A DNA stretch of 19,728 nt, taken from assembly GCA_964346275.1 (NCBI GenBank), contig CAYFUR010000069.1:1-19728 (forward strand), written 5' to 3'. How positions within the stretch are numbered: position 1 is the stretch's first letter; the number at the start of each line of letters is the position of its first letter. The position numbers and the translations under genes were made by a program. The DNA is from CAYFUR01 sp964346275 (GTDB lineage Bacteria; Sumerlaeota; Sumerlaeia; SLMS01). The notes under the pieces are model-generated. The model was not told the DNA's origin, ran no database searches, and was given only the letters and a program-made list of their open reading frames with translations. Of the stretch, positions 8,329-15,849 are shown piece by piece.

Positions 8329-9410
8329 AATCGATCCTGGTTACCACAATGATCCCCTCGCCCTACCAGGTCGAGTTCTTCAATGAACTGGCCCAGGCGG
8401 AGGAATACGACTTCCACGCCGCGTATCTTCAGACGGCGGATAGCCAGCGCCACTGGGACCGCCAACCGATCCATCATGCCCACACGATTCTCGAAGGCGA
8501 TGAAGTGAAGCAGAAGCAAGTCAGGCAACAGGCCGGCCAGGCGGACCTCGTCGTCTTTGGCTGGTATCGAGACCGATTCATGCGCCGCCTCATGGCCGAA
8601 AGAGCAGCGGCGGGAAAGCCTTGGGTGTTTTGGGGCGAGCGGCCCGGTTCAAGGCTCAAAGGGCCCCTGGGGCGCTGGTATCGCCGCGTGGCTCTCGCAC
8701 CCCTTCATCGCCAGCCCGTGCCGATCTGGGGAATCGGCGAGTGGGCTCTGGAGATGTGGCGCCGGGAATTCGGACCGAATCGCCTCTATGAGAACGTGCC
8801 CTATTTTTCCAACCTTCATCGGTATCTTCAATTCGCGGATATACGCCGGGGAAAGTTTCAGAGGAGGACGATTCTCTTCTCCGGGTCTCTTATTGAACGG
8901 AAGGGAGTGGATCTGCTTGCACAAACCTTCCGGGACCTGGCCCCGGATTTTCCCCAACTCCGTCTTGTTGTGCTGGGGGATGGGCCGATGATGACCAGCA
9001 TGAAAAGGACACTCCACGGATGCCGCGAACAGGTCGAATTCCTTGGATTTCGCGACTGGGCCGAGCTGCCGCGCTTCTATCATGCCGCTGATTTTCTCTG
9101 TGCTCCTTCGCGCCACGATGGCTGGGGAATGATCGTCCCCGAGGGCCTGGCGGCGGGCATGCCGGTGATCGCCACGGATCATATGGGTGCCGCGCGCGAC
9201 CTTGTCGAGCCGGGACGCAACGGCTGGCTGCTTCCCGCCGATTCCCTCGAGCCACTCGAACAAGCCTTGCATGAGGCCGTCACACTCGAGCCACAGCGGC
9301 TGGAAGAAATGTCGCGGGCGGCATTGGAGAAGGCCCAGACACACACGCTCGTCGAAGGCCGGAGGCGCTTTTTCGCCGCGGCTCGCCGCGCCATGGGTGA
9401 CCAAGCGTGA
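8325..9410 (+). CDS. Glycosyltransferase family 4
   Basis: 361 residues from GTG 8325, overlapping the polymerase stop by 4 bases; the upstream open frame reads inside the polymerase gene. The N-terminus SILVTTMIPSPYQVEFFNEL is a usual GT4 opening. The C-terminal half has GSLIERKGVDLLAQTF (donor-site Arg/Lys region), LVVLGDGPM and APSRHDGWGMIVPEGLAAGMPVIAT. The EX7E motif is here DX7E (D265...E273). It likely adds a sugar to the lipid-linked unit. Coupling on both sides (GTGA junctions with the polymerase and the nucleotidyltransferase) ties it to the unusual downstream pair. Confidence 0.92.
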   Translation: MKSILVTTMIPSPYQVEFFNELAQAEEYDFHAAYLQTADSQRHWDRQPIHHAHTILEGDEVKQKQVRQQAGQADLVVFGWYRDRFMRRLMAERAAAGKPWVFWGERPGSRLKGPLGRWYRRVALAPLHRQPVPIWGIGEWALEMWRREFGPNRLYENVPYFSNLHRYLQFADIRRGKFQRRTILFSGSLIERKGVDLLAQTFRDLAPDFPQLRLVVLGDGPMMTSMKRTLHGCREQVEFLGFRDWAELPRFYHAADFLCAPSRHDGWGMIVPEGLAAGMPVIATDHMGAARDLVEPGRNGWLLPADSLEPLEQALHEAVTLEPQRLEEMSRAALEKAQTHTLVEGRRRFFAAARRAMGDQA

Positions 9411-10660
9411 CGACCAGGCGCAGGAAATCGCCATTTGCCGGGGAAGTCGGTCCACGTCAGGCACAAGTTCTCAGGACGGTATTAGGCCTGCTCTCGCGGC
9501 CACAACTGGCGGGCTCTGAACTCGCGAACCTTCAGGAGATCTGCCGCCACTCTTCTTTCCGAACCCTGCCTCTTCCGCCCGGCGCGTCGATGATGCAGGC
9601 TTTGTATCGGCATCACCTCGATCTCGCCGGCATGCGCCCGGACAATCTTTTTGCTGGTGGAATTCCAAAGCAGTTTTTCCAGGCTGCCGAGCAGTATTAT
9701 GCGAGGCGGAGACTGATGTCCGCGGCGGTGAGCTCGATGCATCAGGCGGGGGTGAAGAAGATTATGGCCATGAAGGGAGCGGCGCTGGCGGAGCTTTATC
9801 CTTCCCCTGCCTTGCGCCGGATGAGTGATGCGGACCTGGTTGTGGAATCCCGCGCCCTCCCCGTGGCTTCGAGGGCTTTGGCAAGGCTTGGCTGGCGGCG
9901 CCTGCGCCACCAGAAGTCGCTGGTTTTTGTGGACGAGTCCGGATTTCATCTCGATTTGCACGCGCCTCTTTCCGAAGAAGCGGAAGCAATCTGGGCCGGA
10001 TCGGCTCCTGGCCTCTTTCGTGGAGCCTATGCGCCCAAGGCGGGCCATCATCTTTGGTTTCTGGCGCATCATGCGCTCCAACATGGCGGTTCGCGTATCT
10101 GGCGGGACGCGGCGGATTCGCTGGCGATATTGGAAAAAGACCAATCCGCTGCGGAGCAAGCGTACGAGTTTTCAGAAGATTTCAGCCGGCCGGAGACGGC
10201 TGCCGCCCTGGCGGCCCTGTTCCGCTTTCTCAAGAAATGGAGCCATCCTCCCGTGGAGCTCCCCGCAGGCCGCTCCGATTGGAGCACAGCAGCGTGGGAT
10301 TCCAGCGACAGTATTCTTGCGCATTTCGAACGTCTCGCGGTGGACCTGGCGCCGCCCGTCGCCCTGGACTTTCTTGCCCCCCTGTTGATTCGCCCTTGGA
10401 GCGCCGTGGCGAGCCGCCTGACCGCTTGCCGACGGGAAAGACCGGCCGGGGAAGGGGTCTGGGCGGAACGGGATCCCGTGCTGGGCGATTTGCCTTCCGG
10501 GGGAGTTTATCGCGAAGCACTTCGCTTTCGCCTCTTGTTTCAGTTGATTGGATCGGGGCGAATTTGGCAGTATCGCGATCTCATTGCCCAACAGGGCAAA
10601 CTCGAAGCCGCCCCCTCTCTTTTCGGGGGGACGGAACCAACCGGAAAAGAGAAGCCATGA
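9407..10660 (+). CDS. PF14907-type nucleotidyltransferase family protein
   Basis: 417 residues from GTG 9407, overlapping the GT4 stop (GTGA). The core motif M122-K-G-A-A-L-A-E-L followed by LRRMSDADLVVE (D141, D143) matches the 'uncharacterised nucleotidyltransferase' family (NTP_transf_5), with the GxA...DxD layout of the Pol-beta-like fold. A conserved His-rich stretch, FLAHHALQHGG, follows at ~223, and the C-terminal half is helical. Known family members occur in some lasso-peptide clusters next to an HPr-kinase-like enzyme, and in exopolysaccharide/exosortase loci with PqqD-like proteins. Which nucleotide is transferred, and to what, is unknown. The stop overlaps the radical SAM start (ATGA), so the two proteins are probably made together. 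Confidence 0.85.
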   Translation: MTTRRRKSPFAGEVGPRQAQVLRTVLGLLSRPQLAGSELANLQEICRHSSFRTLPLPPGASMMQALYRHHLDLAGMRPDNLFAGGIPKQFFQAAEQYYARRRLMSAAVSSMHQAGVKKIMAMKGAALAELYPSPALRRMSDADLVVESRALPVASRALARLGWRRLRHQKSLVFVDESGFHLDLHAPLSEEAEAIWAGSAPGLFRGAYAPKAGHHLWFLAHHALQHGGSRIWRDAADSLAILEKDQSAAEQAYEFSEDFSRPETAAALAALFRFLKKWSHPPVELPAGRSDWSTAAWDSSDSILAHFERLAVDLAPPVALDFLAPLLIRPWSAVASRLTACRRERPAGEGVWAERDPVLGDLPSGGVYREALRFRLLFQLIGSGRIWQYRDLIAQQGKLEAAPSLFGGTEPTGKEKP

Positions 10661-12051
10661 GCCTGGCGAAACCTCAAAAAGTCCCACCTGCTCAGCCGGA
10701 TGCATGCCCGCGCGTCTATACGGATCTCATTGTCGACCGGACGGGAAACGGCGAGGTGATCCTGCTTCATCCCGTGGAGGCGCGCTGGGCTCTCTGCAAT
10801 GAGGCGGGGCTCGAAATCGTGGGATATCTCGATGGCGGGCGGACATTGGGCCAGTTGGCTGAGAGCATGGCCAGTGATTTTGAAAGCATTTCATCCGAGG
10901 ACATTCTGGAGGATCTTTCCGCCTTTGTCGCGGAGCTATACCGCGCGAACCTGATCGAGAATTATCCCCTTCCCGCCCCAGAGGCGGAGAAAAAAACAGC
11001 GCCTCTGCCCAGCCTGACGATCTACACCACGGAAGAATGCAACCTGCGATGCCGCCATTGCGCCATTGTGGAAGGCCGCATGCCGAAACCGGAGCTGCAA
11101 AGCCAGGATATTCGGAGATTGATCGTCGAGCATTCCCAGGCTTACCCGGGCGCGACGATTTCCTTTCTCGGCGGCGAGCCGCTGCTTCACGAGGAAGCGA
11201 TCGAGCTGCTGGAGTTTTCCGCACAGCATTCGCCCAAGGCCCAGGTGAGCACGAATGGCCTTCTTGTGGATCAGGCGATGGCACGGAGGCTTGCCGACAG
11301 CGGCGCCCAGGTTCAGGTCAGCCTCGACGGTCCCGACCCGGCCATTCATGATTTCATTCGGGGGAAGGGGACGTTCGATAAGGCATGGCGAGCGATTGAA
11401 AACCTTTGCGAGGCGGGCGCAGCCGAGCGGCTCACCGTATCGAGCGTACTGACGAAGTCGCTGATCTCCGATGTGAAGCGGCTCATCGACAGGATCGATT
11501 CCATTGGCCCGATCCAGGTGCTCCGGTTCCTTAACCTCAACCGCATGCGCGCGGCCGATACCCACTGGGATCAAATCGCGCCCGATCCAGAGGAAATGAA
11601 GCGTGTCTATAAGTGGTTGCTCTTCGATCTGCGGGAAATGCCCCGCGAGGGGCTAACGCCAGTTAAGGCGGGCTTTCCAGGCTTCGTTCCCGATGCTGAT
11701 CCCGCCGGGTCTGCCTGGTGCCCGCTGGGCGCCACGGCTATCGTTGATTCCCAGGGCCATGTCTATAATTGTCCGGTGTTCAACACGCCGGAATACCACA
11801 TTGGCAATGTCAAATCGCTGAGTGTTCAGGAGATGCTTGAAGGGGAGCGCAACCGGAAGCTGAGAAAGAAAATCCTCGAGCGGCGCTATGCCATTGAGGA
11901 ATGCCGGAGCTGCTCCTGGCGGAACTTTTGCCAGGGGGGATGCGCGGCGTATAGCTCGCTTCGTTCCGGCGATCTCTATGTGAACGACGAATTTTGTGAA
12001 TTCCGGCGCGATCTTTATCGCGAGTATGTTCTCCGCAAAGCGCGTTCATAG
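10657..12051 (+). CDS. PqqD-radical SAM-SPASM maturase
   Basis: 464 residues from ATG 10657 (ATGA with the preceding stop). Residues ~20-100 look like a PqqD domain, the RiPP leader-recognition fold (VYTDLIVDRTGNGEVILLH, then a helical stretch to YRANLIENYP). The radical SAM core carries C128-X3-C132-X2-C135 for the 4Fe-4S cluster and SAM, plus SFLGGEPLLHEE and QVSLDGPD. The C-terminal SPASM domain has seven Cys: 355, 372, then CX2CX5CX3C at 416/419/425/429, and 447, the standard set for two auxiliary Fe-S clusters. Enzymes of this build (PqqE, AlbA, anaerobic sulfatase maturases) modify peptides or proteins by radical chemistry. No precursor peptide is seen nearby, so the substrate is unknown. 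The stop overlaps that of the opposing gene. Confidence 0.93.
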   Translation: MSLAKPQKVPPAQPDACPRVYTDLIVDRTGNGEVILLHPVEARWALCNEAGLEIVGYLDGGRTLGQLAESMASDFESISSEDILEDLSAFVAELYRANLIENYPLPAPEAEKKTAPLPSLTIYTTEECNLRCRHCAIVEGRMPKPELQSQDIRRLIVEHSQAYPGATISFLGGEPLLHEEAIELLEFSAQHSPKAQVSTNGLLVDQAMARRLADSGAQVQVSLDGPDPAIHDFIRGKGTFDKAWRAIENLCEAGAAERLTVSSVLTKSLISDVKRLIDRIDSIGPIQVLRFLNLNRMRAADTHWDQIAPDPEEMKRVYKWLLFDLREMPREGLTPVKAGFPGFVPDADPAGSAWCPLGATAIVDSQGHVYNCPVFNTPEYHIGNVKSLSVQEMLEGERNRKLRKKILERRYAIEECRSCSWRNFCQGGCAAYSSLRSGDLYVNDEFCEFRRDLYREYVLRKARS

Positions 12052-13224
12052 GCTCGCCAGCGCTTTTCCCAGACTCCCGGGATGATGATCGTTCTTTTGG
12101 CTGGCTGACCCGCTCCAGCGTGCCAGGGAGTCAGGCTCTCTGCTGCAGCGGCGAATCGCTTCCGCAATGGAATCCGCGGATACATGGGAAAGCAGCAGGC
12201 CGTTGCCGCCATCGCGCACCACGCGCCCACAGTTTTGAGTCGCGATAATCGGCAGCTTCCATGCCTGGGCTTCAAGCTGCGTCAGGCCGAAGCCGTCCGA
12301 ATGCGTTGGGAAAAGAAAAACGTCCGCATGGCGATAGTAAGCGGATGTTTCCTCCCGCGTGATCGAACCAATCCACCGGACATTCTTTTTTTTCTCCTGA
12401 GGCAACTCGGAACTCCCGGCGATCCAGAACTCCACGGGTTCGCGCTCCAGATCTTCCGCCGCTTCCAGAATCTCCGCCGCGCCTTTCCTGAGAATGAACT
12501 GGCCGAGGAAAAGAACGCGCAAGGGACGCTCTCGCGTAAATCGCTCGGGATATGACCGGTGGAACTCCTCCGTTTCCTCGGGGGGTGTATAGACCAGGGG
12601 CAGAACAATGATTTTCTCTTCCTCGATCTCTTCCTCGAGCAGAAGATTTCGGCTCCACTCGGAATTCACGACAATCCAATCGGCCAGCTCCGTTTCCTTG
12701 CGCCAGTTTGCCCAGTAGGAATCGGGAGCCGGTTCCCAGGCGGGGGAGAGGCCCGGATGCCTTTCGTGAAGCTGGCGAACGATCCTTTCTTCTCCCGGGC
12801 CGGGATCGATCTGGCCCAAGACCGTCTGGAAAGCCTTCCGGCGGGCCGTTTGAAAGATCTCCCGGGCGGCATAGCTATAGGAAAAAACATGATCATCCCC
12901 GGAGGCCGTTTGCTTTTCCAGCCATGCGGCGGCCTTTTTCATGAACCATTCGTTCCGGCGTAAAATCATATCCCAACTTGTTAACCCTCCCATCCGCCAC
13001 CCCGCTTCTCTGAGGAGAGCTTCCTTCGTAAAAGCGTGGATTTTCTCCTGGGGGAGAGGAACCCAGCGCAGTCGAAGGCGCTCGGGAGCAAGCCCACTCA
13101 TGGGTGCGGGAGGCCGCCAGGCGTCGGTGACCAGGGCCTCGAGCTTCCCCCCTTCCTGGAGGGCCCGGGCCACGGCGTAATGCTCGCGCGCGCCAAGCTG
13201 AAAAACTATCCACTTGCCAGCCAC
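12046..13224 (-). CDS. Glycosyltransferase family 4 (minus-strand island)
   Basis: 392 residues from GTG 13224 with GAGGGA about 12 bases upstream. The C-terminal donor domain has LRVLFLGQFILRKGAAEIL, WIAGSSE, WIGSITREETSAYYRHADVFLFPT and SDGFGLTQLEAQAWKLPIIAT. The EX7E motif is DX7E (D310...E318), as in the other DX7E GT4 of the window. The N-terminal half, with long charged helices and an FSYSYAAREIF stretch, resembles hexosyltransferases of capsule clusters. The coding end overlaps the radical SAM gene by 6 bases in convergent orientation, and the start faces a GT2 across 60 bases. The short C-terminus (ASQKNDHHPGSLGKALASL) fits the usual closing helix, so I see no frameshift. Sugar specificity unknown. 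Confidence 0.9.
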   Translation of the reverse strand: MAGKWIVFQLGAREHYAVARALQEGGKLEALVTDAWRPPAPMSGLAPERLRLRWVPLPQEKIHAFTKEALLREAGWRMGGLTSWDMILRRNEWFMKKAAAWLEKQTASGDDHVFSYSYAAREIFQTARRKAFQTVLGQIDPGPGEERIVRQLHERHPGLSPAWEPAPDSYWANWRKETELADWIVVNSEWSRNLLLEEEIEEEKIIVLPLVYTPPEETEEFHRSYPERFTRERPLRVLFLGQFILRKGAAEILEAAEDLEREPVEFWIAGSSELPQEKKKNVRWIGSITREETSAYYRHADVFLFPTHSDGFGLTQLEAQAWKLPIIATQNCGRVVRDGGNGLLLSHVSADSIAEAIRRCSREPDSLARWSGSASQKNDHHPGSLGKALASL

Positions 13225-13284
13225 CAGCCATCATCCCTCACAATGGAGATTCTCTGCCATTTCAGCTTCTCGTCAGAGTGTCTT
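13225..13284. promoter_or_regulatory. Divergent spacer between the GT4 and the GT2
   Basis: 60 bases separate the two divergent starts; it must hold or adjoin both promoters. I cannot point to a convincing -10/-35. An in-frame ATG at 13243 could add 14 residues to the GT2, but it has no ribosome site. Confidence 0.35.
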
Positions 13285-14253
13285 ATGCCTCGGGAAACGT
13301 ATCAACCTCTCGTCAGCATCCTGATTCCTTGCCATAATTGCGAGCAATGGATTGGAAAGGCGATCCAAAGCGCTCTCGGCCAGACCTACGAGAATTGCGA
13401 GATCCTTGTCGTGGATGACGGATCGACTGATCAAAGCCGACTCGTCATCGAATCCTTTGCCGACGAGATTCGCATCGAGTTCCAGGAGAACAAGGGAAGC
13501 AATGCCGCCCGCAACCGCCTTTTGGACATGGCCCGGGGGGAATGGATCCAATACCTGGATGCGGATGATTTTCTCTACGGCGATAAAATCGATTCACAGA
13601 TAGACCAGCTGGCCCGCGGAAATCATGAATCCATCGATGTCTTGTATAGCCCAATCACCCTGGAAATCCACCAGGAAGATGGCACTGTCCAACGCCATGT
13701 CCAGTCTCTCGAGAGCGATGATCCGTGGGTGCTTCTGGCCCGCTGGCAGCTTCCCCAAACGGGCTCGCCGCTCTGGCGGCGCGAGGCATTGCTCGATGTC
13801 GGATGCTGGAACGAAGAACAGCAATTCTGCCAGGAGCATGAACTCTATTTTCGTCTCCTGGTCGCTGGAAAACAATTTCGTCCATTCAACAAGCCCGGAG
13901 CGGTTTATCGGATTTGGAGCGCCGAAACGCTTTGCCGAAAGAACGATGACGAAACGAGGCGGCTGCGCCTGAACCTTCTCGACGACATGGAAGAATTCCT
14001 CCGGGATACCGGCCAGCTCGATCCTGCCCGGCTCCGCGCCATCAATCTGACGCGGTTTTCCAGCGCCCGCCGAATCTGGATCGACGATCCGCAGGAGGCC
14101 GCGCGGATTATGAAACGGGTGCGTTCCAGCGATCCCAGGTTCCGCCCTTCGGGCCACGCCGCCCCCAGGGGCTATCGCATGGCCTACCGAATCGCGGGTT
14201 TTTCCTTCGCGGAAAGAGCCGCGGAATTGAAGCGCTCTTTATTCAACAAATAG
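13285..14253 (+). CDS. Glycosyltransferase family 2
   Basis: 322 residues from ATG 13285, giving MPRETYQPLVSILIPCHN, the expected distance from start to the first GT-A strand. Conserved elements are VVDDGSTD (D44-D45), NKGSNAARNRLLDMARGEWI and the DXD block YLDADDFL (D92, D94, D95), then GSPLWRREALLDVGCWNEE and QEHELYFRLL, which match the acceptor/base region of GT2 enzymes that extend surface glycans. The C-terminal ~100 residues are basic and helical. It is the last gene of the polysaccharide region and is followed at once by a hairpin. Donor and acceptor unknown. Confidence 0.92.
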   Translation: MPRETYQPLVSILIPCHNCEQWIGKAIQSALGQTYENCEILVVDDGSTDQSRLVIESFADEIRIEFQENKGSNAARNRLLDMARGEWIQYLDADDFLYGDKIDSQIDQLARGNHESIDVLYSPITLEIHQEDGTVQRHVQSLESDDPWVLLARWQLPQTGSPLWRREALLDVGCWNEEQQFCQEHELYFRLLVAGKQFRPFNKPGAVYRIWSAETLCRKNDDETRRLRLNLLDDMEEFLRDTGQLDPARLRAINLTRFSSARRIWIDDPQEAARIMKRVRSSDPRFRPSGHAAPRGYRMAYRIAGFSFAERAAELKRSLFNK

Positions 14254-14282
14254 CGGAAGAGAGGCCCTCGAGGCTTCTTCCG
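14254..14282 (+). terminator. Probable terminator of the polysaccharide region
   Basis: Beginning on the base after the GT2 stop, CGGAAGA (14254-14260) pairs with TCTTCCG (14276-14282), with a G-T pair and a small inner GGC/GCC-type stem around a 5-base loop. The following sequence is only mildly T-rich, and a T5 run comes ~25 bases later, so termination efficiency is uncertain. The position argues for a transcript end. Confidence 0.6.
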
Positions 14283-14348
14283 GTCCGTAATTTCGCTTGC
14301 CCGTCTACTTTTTGCCTTCATAGCGTCACACTCGTCAGAACAAGCCTT

Positions 14349-14420
14349 ATGGATTCCGACTCGCCGTGGCGAGAGCCGCAGCCTGTTCGCAGCTTGCCCA
14401 AACGCTCATTGGATGGTTGA
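14349..14420 (+). CDS. Possible 23-residue leader ORF upstream of the symporter
   Basis: ATG 14349 opens a 23-codon frame (MDSDSPWREPQPV...) whose TGA at 14418-14420 overlaps the symporter ATG at 14413 and lies one base before its alternative ATG at 14422. It has no strong ribosome site. The peptide is rich in Pro, Ser and Arg. It could be a leader peptide coupled to the symporter, or chance. Confidence 0.25.
   Translation: MDSDSPWREPQPVRSLPKRSLDG
14360..14373. promoter_or_regulatory. 14-base inverted repeat in the symporter leader
   Basis: CTCGCC (14360-14365) and GGCGAG (14368-14373) are perfect inverted copies around a 2-base centre, 40 bases before the symporter start. It could be an operator for a dimeric regulator or an RNA hairpin. 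The rest of the 14283-14412 gap shows only weak promoter-like hexamers (for example TTGCCC at 14297). Confidence 0.35.
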
Positions 14421-15807
14421 TATGGAACTGTATAACGAAATCGTCTCAAAGGCCAGCGACTTCGTCTGGGGCCCGCCCATGATGATTTTGCTGGTTGGCA
14501 CCGGCCTCTTCCTGACCTTTTTCCTCTTCTTTATCCAATTCCGCGGTTTCATCCATGCCTTCAAGGTCATCATGGGGAAATACGACGACCCCAATGATCC
14601 CGGAGAAATCAATCACTTCCAGGCGTTGATGGCTGCCCTGTCCGCCACGATCGGCACGGGGAATATCGTGGGCGTTGCCGCTGCTATTCTGATAGGCGGT
14701 CCCGGCGCCGTTTTCTGGATGTGGGTGACGGCGACAGTGGGTATGGCCACGAAGTTCGCCTCCTGCACGCTGGCCGTCAAATACCGCCGCATCGACGAGG
14801 AAGGCGAAGCACACGGCGGCCCAATGCACTTTATCGAACAGGGCATGGGACCCAAGTTCAAATGGCTGGCGATCCTCTTTGCGGTCTTCACCGCCATTGC
14901 CAGTTTCGGCATCGGTAATATGTTCCAGATCAACAACGTCATGACCAATGTTCACAGCCTGATGTATCCCGAATTTGCCGCGGATGGCGAGATCGGCCTC
15001 CCATTCAAACTCATCGTTGGAATCATCTTCGCCGGCTTGACTGGCGCCGTCATTGTGGGCGGCATCAAGTCCATCGGCCGGGCCGCGTCTTTCATCGTTC
15101 CCGTTATGTGCGCCCTCTATATTGTCAGCGGGCTCATTATCATTTTCATGAATCTTGCCGAGGTCGTGGAAGCTTTTAAGGCGATTTTCTACTACGCCTT
15201 CAATTCGAACGACGCGGTGGCTGGCGGCCTTCTCGGCGCCACAATTCGCTATGGCGTGGCGCGAGGGCTTTTCAGCAACGAAGCAGGCCTGGGCTCCGCC
15301 CCCATGGCCCACGGAGCGGCCCGCACGGACGAACCGGTGCGCGAGGGCCTGGTGGCGATGATCGGCCCCTTCATCGATACCATTATTGTCTGCAGCATCA
15401 CCGGCCTGGTGATCGTGCTCACCGGAGCTTACGAAATCCCCGATGTGAAGGATGGCCAGTTGACCAGCATCGCTTTCGAGCAGGGGCTCGGCAGCGCCTG
15501 GGGCGGCAAGATCGTCTCCATCGGGATTGTCTTCTTCGCTTTCTCGACGATGATCACCTGGTCGTATTACGGCAACCGAGCTGCGGATTACCTCTTCGGG
15601 AAGAAAGCCGTCCTCCCATATCAGGTCGTCTATTTGGCCTTCATCGTTTGGGGATCCTGCCAGCAACTCGATGATGTTTTGACCTTCTCCGACGTCATGA
15701 ATGGGGCCATGGCGATTCCCAATCTGATCGCGCTCCTGGTTCTCTCGCCCGTGGTTTTGAAACTGACCCGGGATTACTTCCGGCGCATGAAAGAAGAAGG
15801 GGCCTGA
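14413..15807 (+). CDS. Alanine/glycine:cation symporter (AGCS family)
   Basis: 464 residues from ATG 14413; ATG 14422 is a possible start and has GGATGG 5 bases upstream. The family motifs are clear: ALSATIGTGNIVGVAAAI with GGPGAVFWMWVTA in the first substrate/ion region, VKYR and GGPMHFIEQGMG, and the hallmark NEAGLGSAPMAHGAA in the middle. About 10-11 TM segments alternate with short loops. The family imports alanine or glycine with Na+ (or H+) across the inner membrane. It is a self-standing unit between two hairpins, unrelated in function to the polysaccharide genes. Its stop TGA lies inside the downstream hairpin. Confidence 0.95.
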   Translation: MVDMELYNEIVSKASDFVWGPPMMILLVGTGLFLTFFLFFIQFRGFIHAFKVIMGKYDDPNDPGEINHFQALMAALSATIGTGNIVGVAAAILIGGPGAVFWMWVTATVGMATKFASCTLAVKYRRIDEEGEAHGGPMHFIEQGMGPKFKWLAILFAVFTAIASFGIGNMFQINNVMTNVHSLMYPEFAADGEIGLPFKLIVGIIFAGLTGAVIVGGIKSIGRAASFIVPVMCALYIVSGLIIIFMNLAEVVEAFKAIFYYAFNSNDAVAGGLLGATIRYGVARGLFSNEAGLGSAPMAHGAARTDEPVREGLVAMIGPFIDTIIVCSITGLVIVLTGAYEIPDVKDGQLTSIAFEQGLGSAWGGKIVSIGIVFFAFSTMITWSYYGNRAADYLFGKKAVLPYQVVYLAFIVWGSCQQLDDVLTFSDVMNGAMAIPNLIALLVLSPVVLKLTRDYFRRMKEEGA

Positions 15808-15821
15808 GTGCCAAAGGCCCC
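15799..15821. terminator. Hairpin between converging genes, probable bidirectional terminator
   Basis: GGGGCCT (15799-15805), a 9-base loop and AGGCCCC (15815-15821) form a perfect 7-bp GC-rich stem that includes the symporter stop codon. Read on the minus strand it is followed by TTCTTCTTT, a usable U-rich tail, so it best serves the minus-strand gene that ends at 15850. In the + direction there is no T-run. Confidence 0.65.
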
Positions 15822-15849
15822 TGCTCCAAAAGCGCCTGGACGGGGCTGA

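Noticed and set aside
10054..10656. An earlier start for the radical SAM gene
   Set aside because: It lies entirely within the nucleotidyltransferase and encodes Arg/Gly/Pro-rich shadow sequence before the PqqD domain.
9407..12051. A RiPP precursor peptide next to the radical SAM gene
   Set aside because: The neighbouring genes overlap at both ends, leaving no free space; no small ORF with a recognisable leader-core pattern was seen in the region.
12046..12130. A possible frameshift near the end of the minus-strand GT4
   Set aside because: The adjacent frame also stays open, but the existing C-terminus still has the usual closing-helix pattern.
14446..15666. A 406-codon open frame on the minus strand opposite the symporter
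   Set aside because: Antisense of a clearly conserved AGCS gene; the translation is acidic and His/Ala/Gly-rich low complexity.
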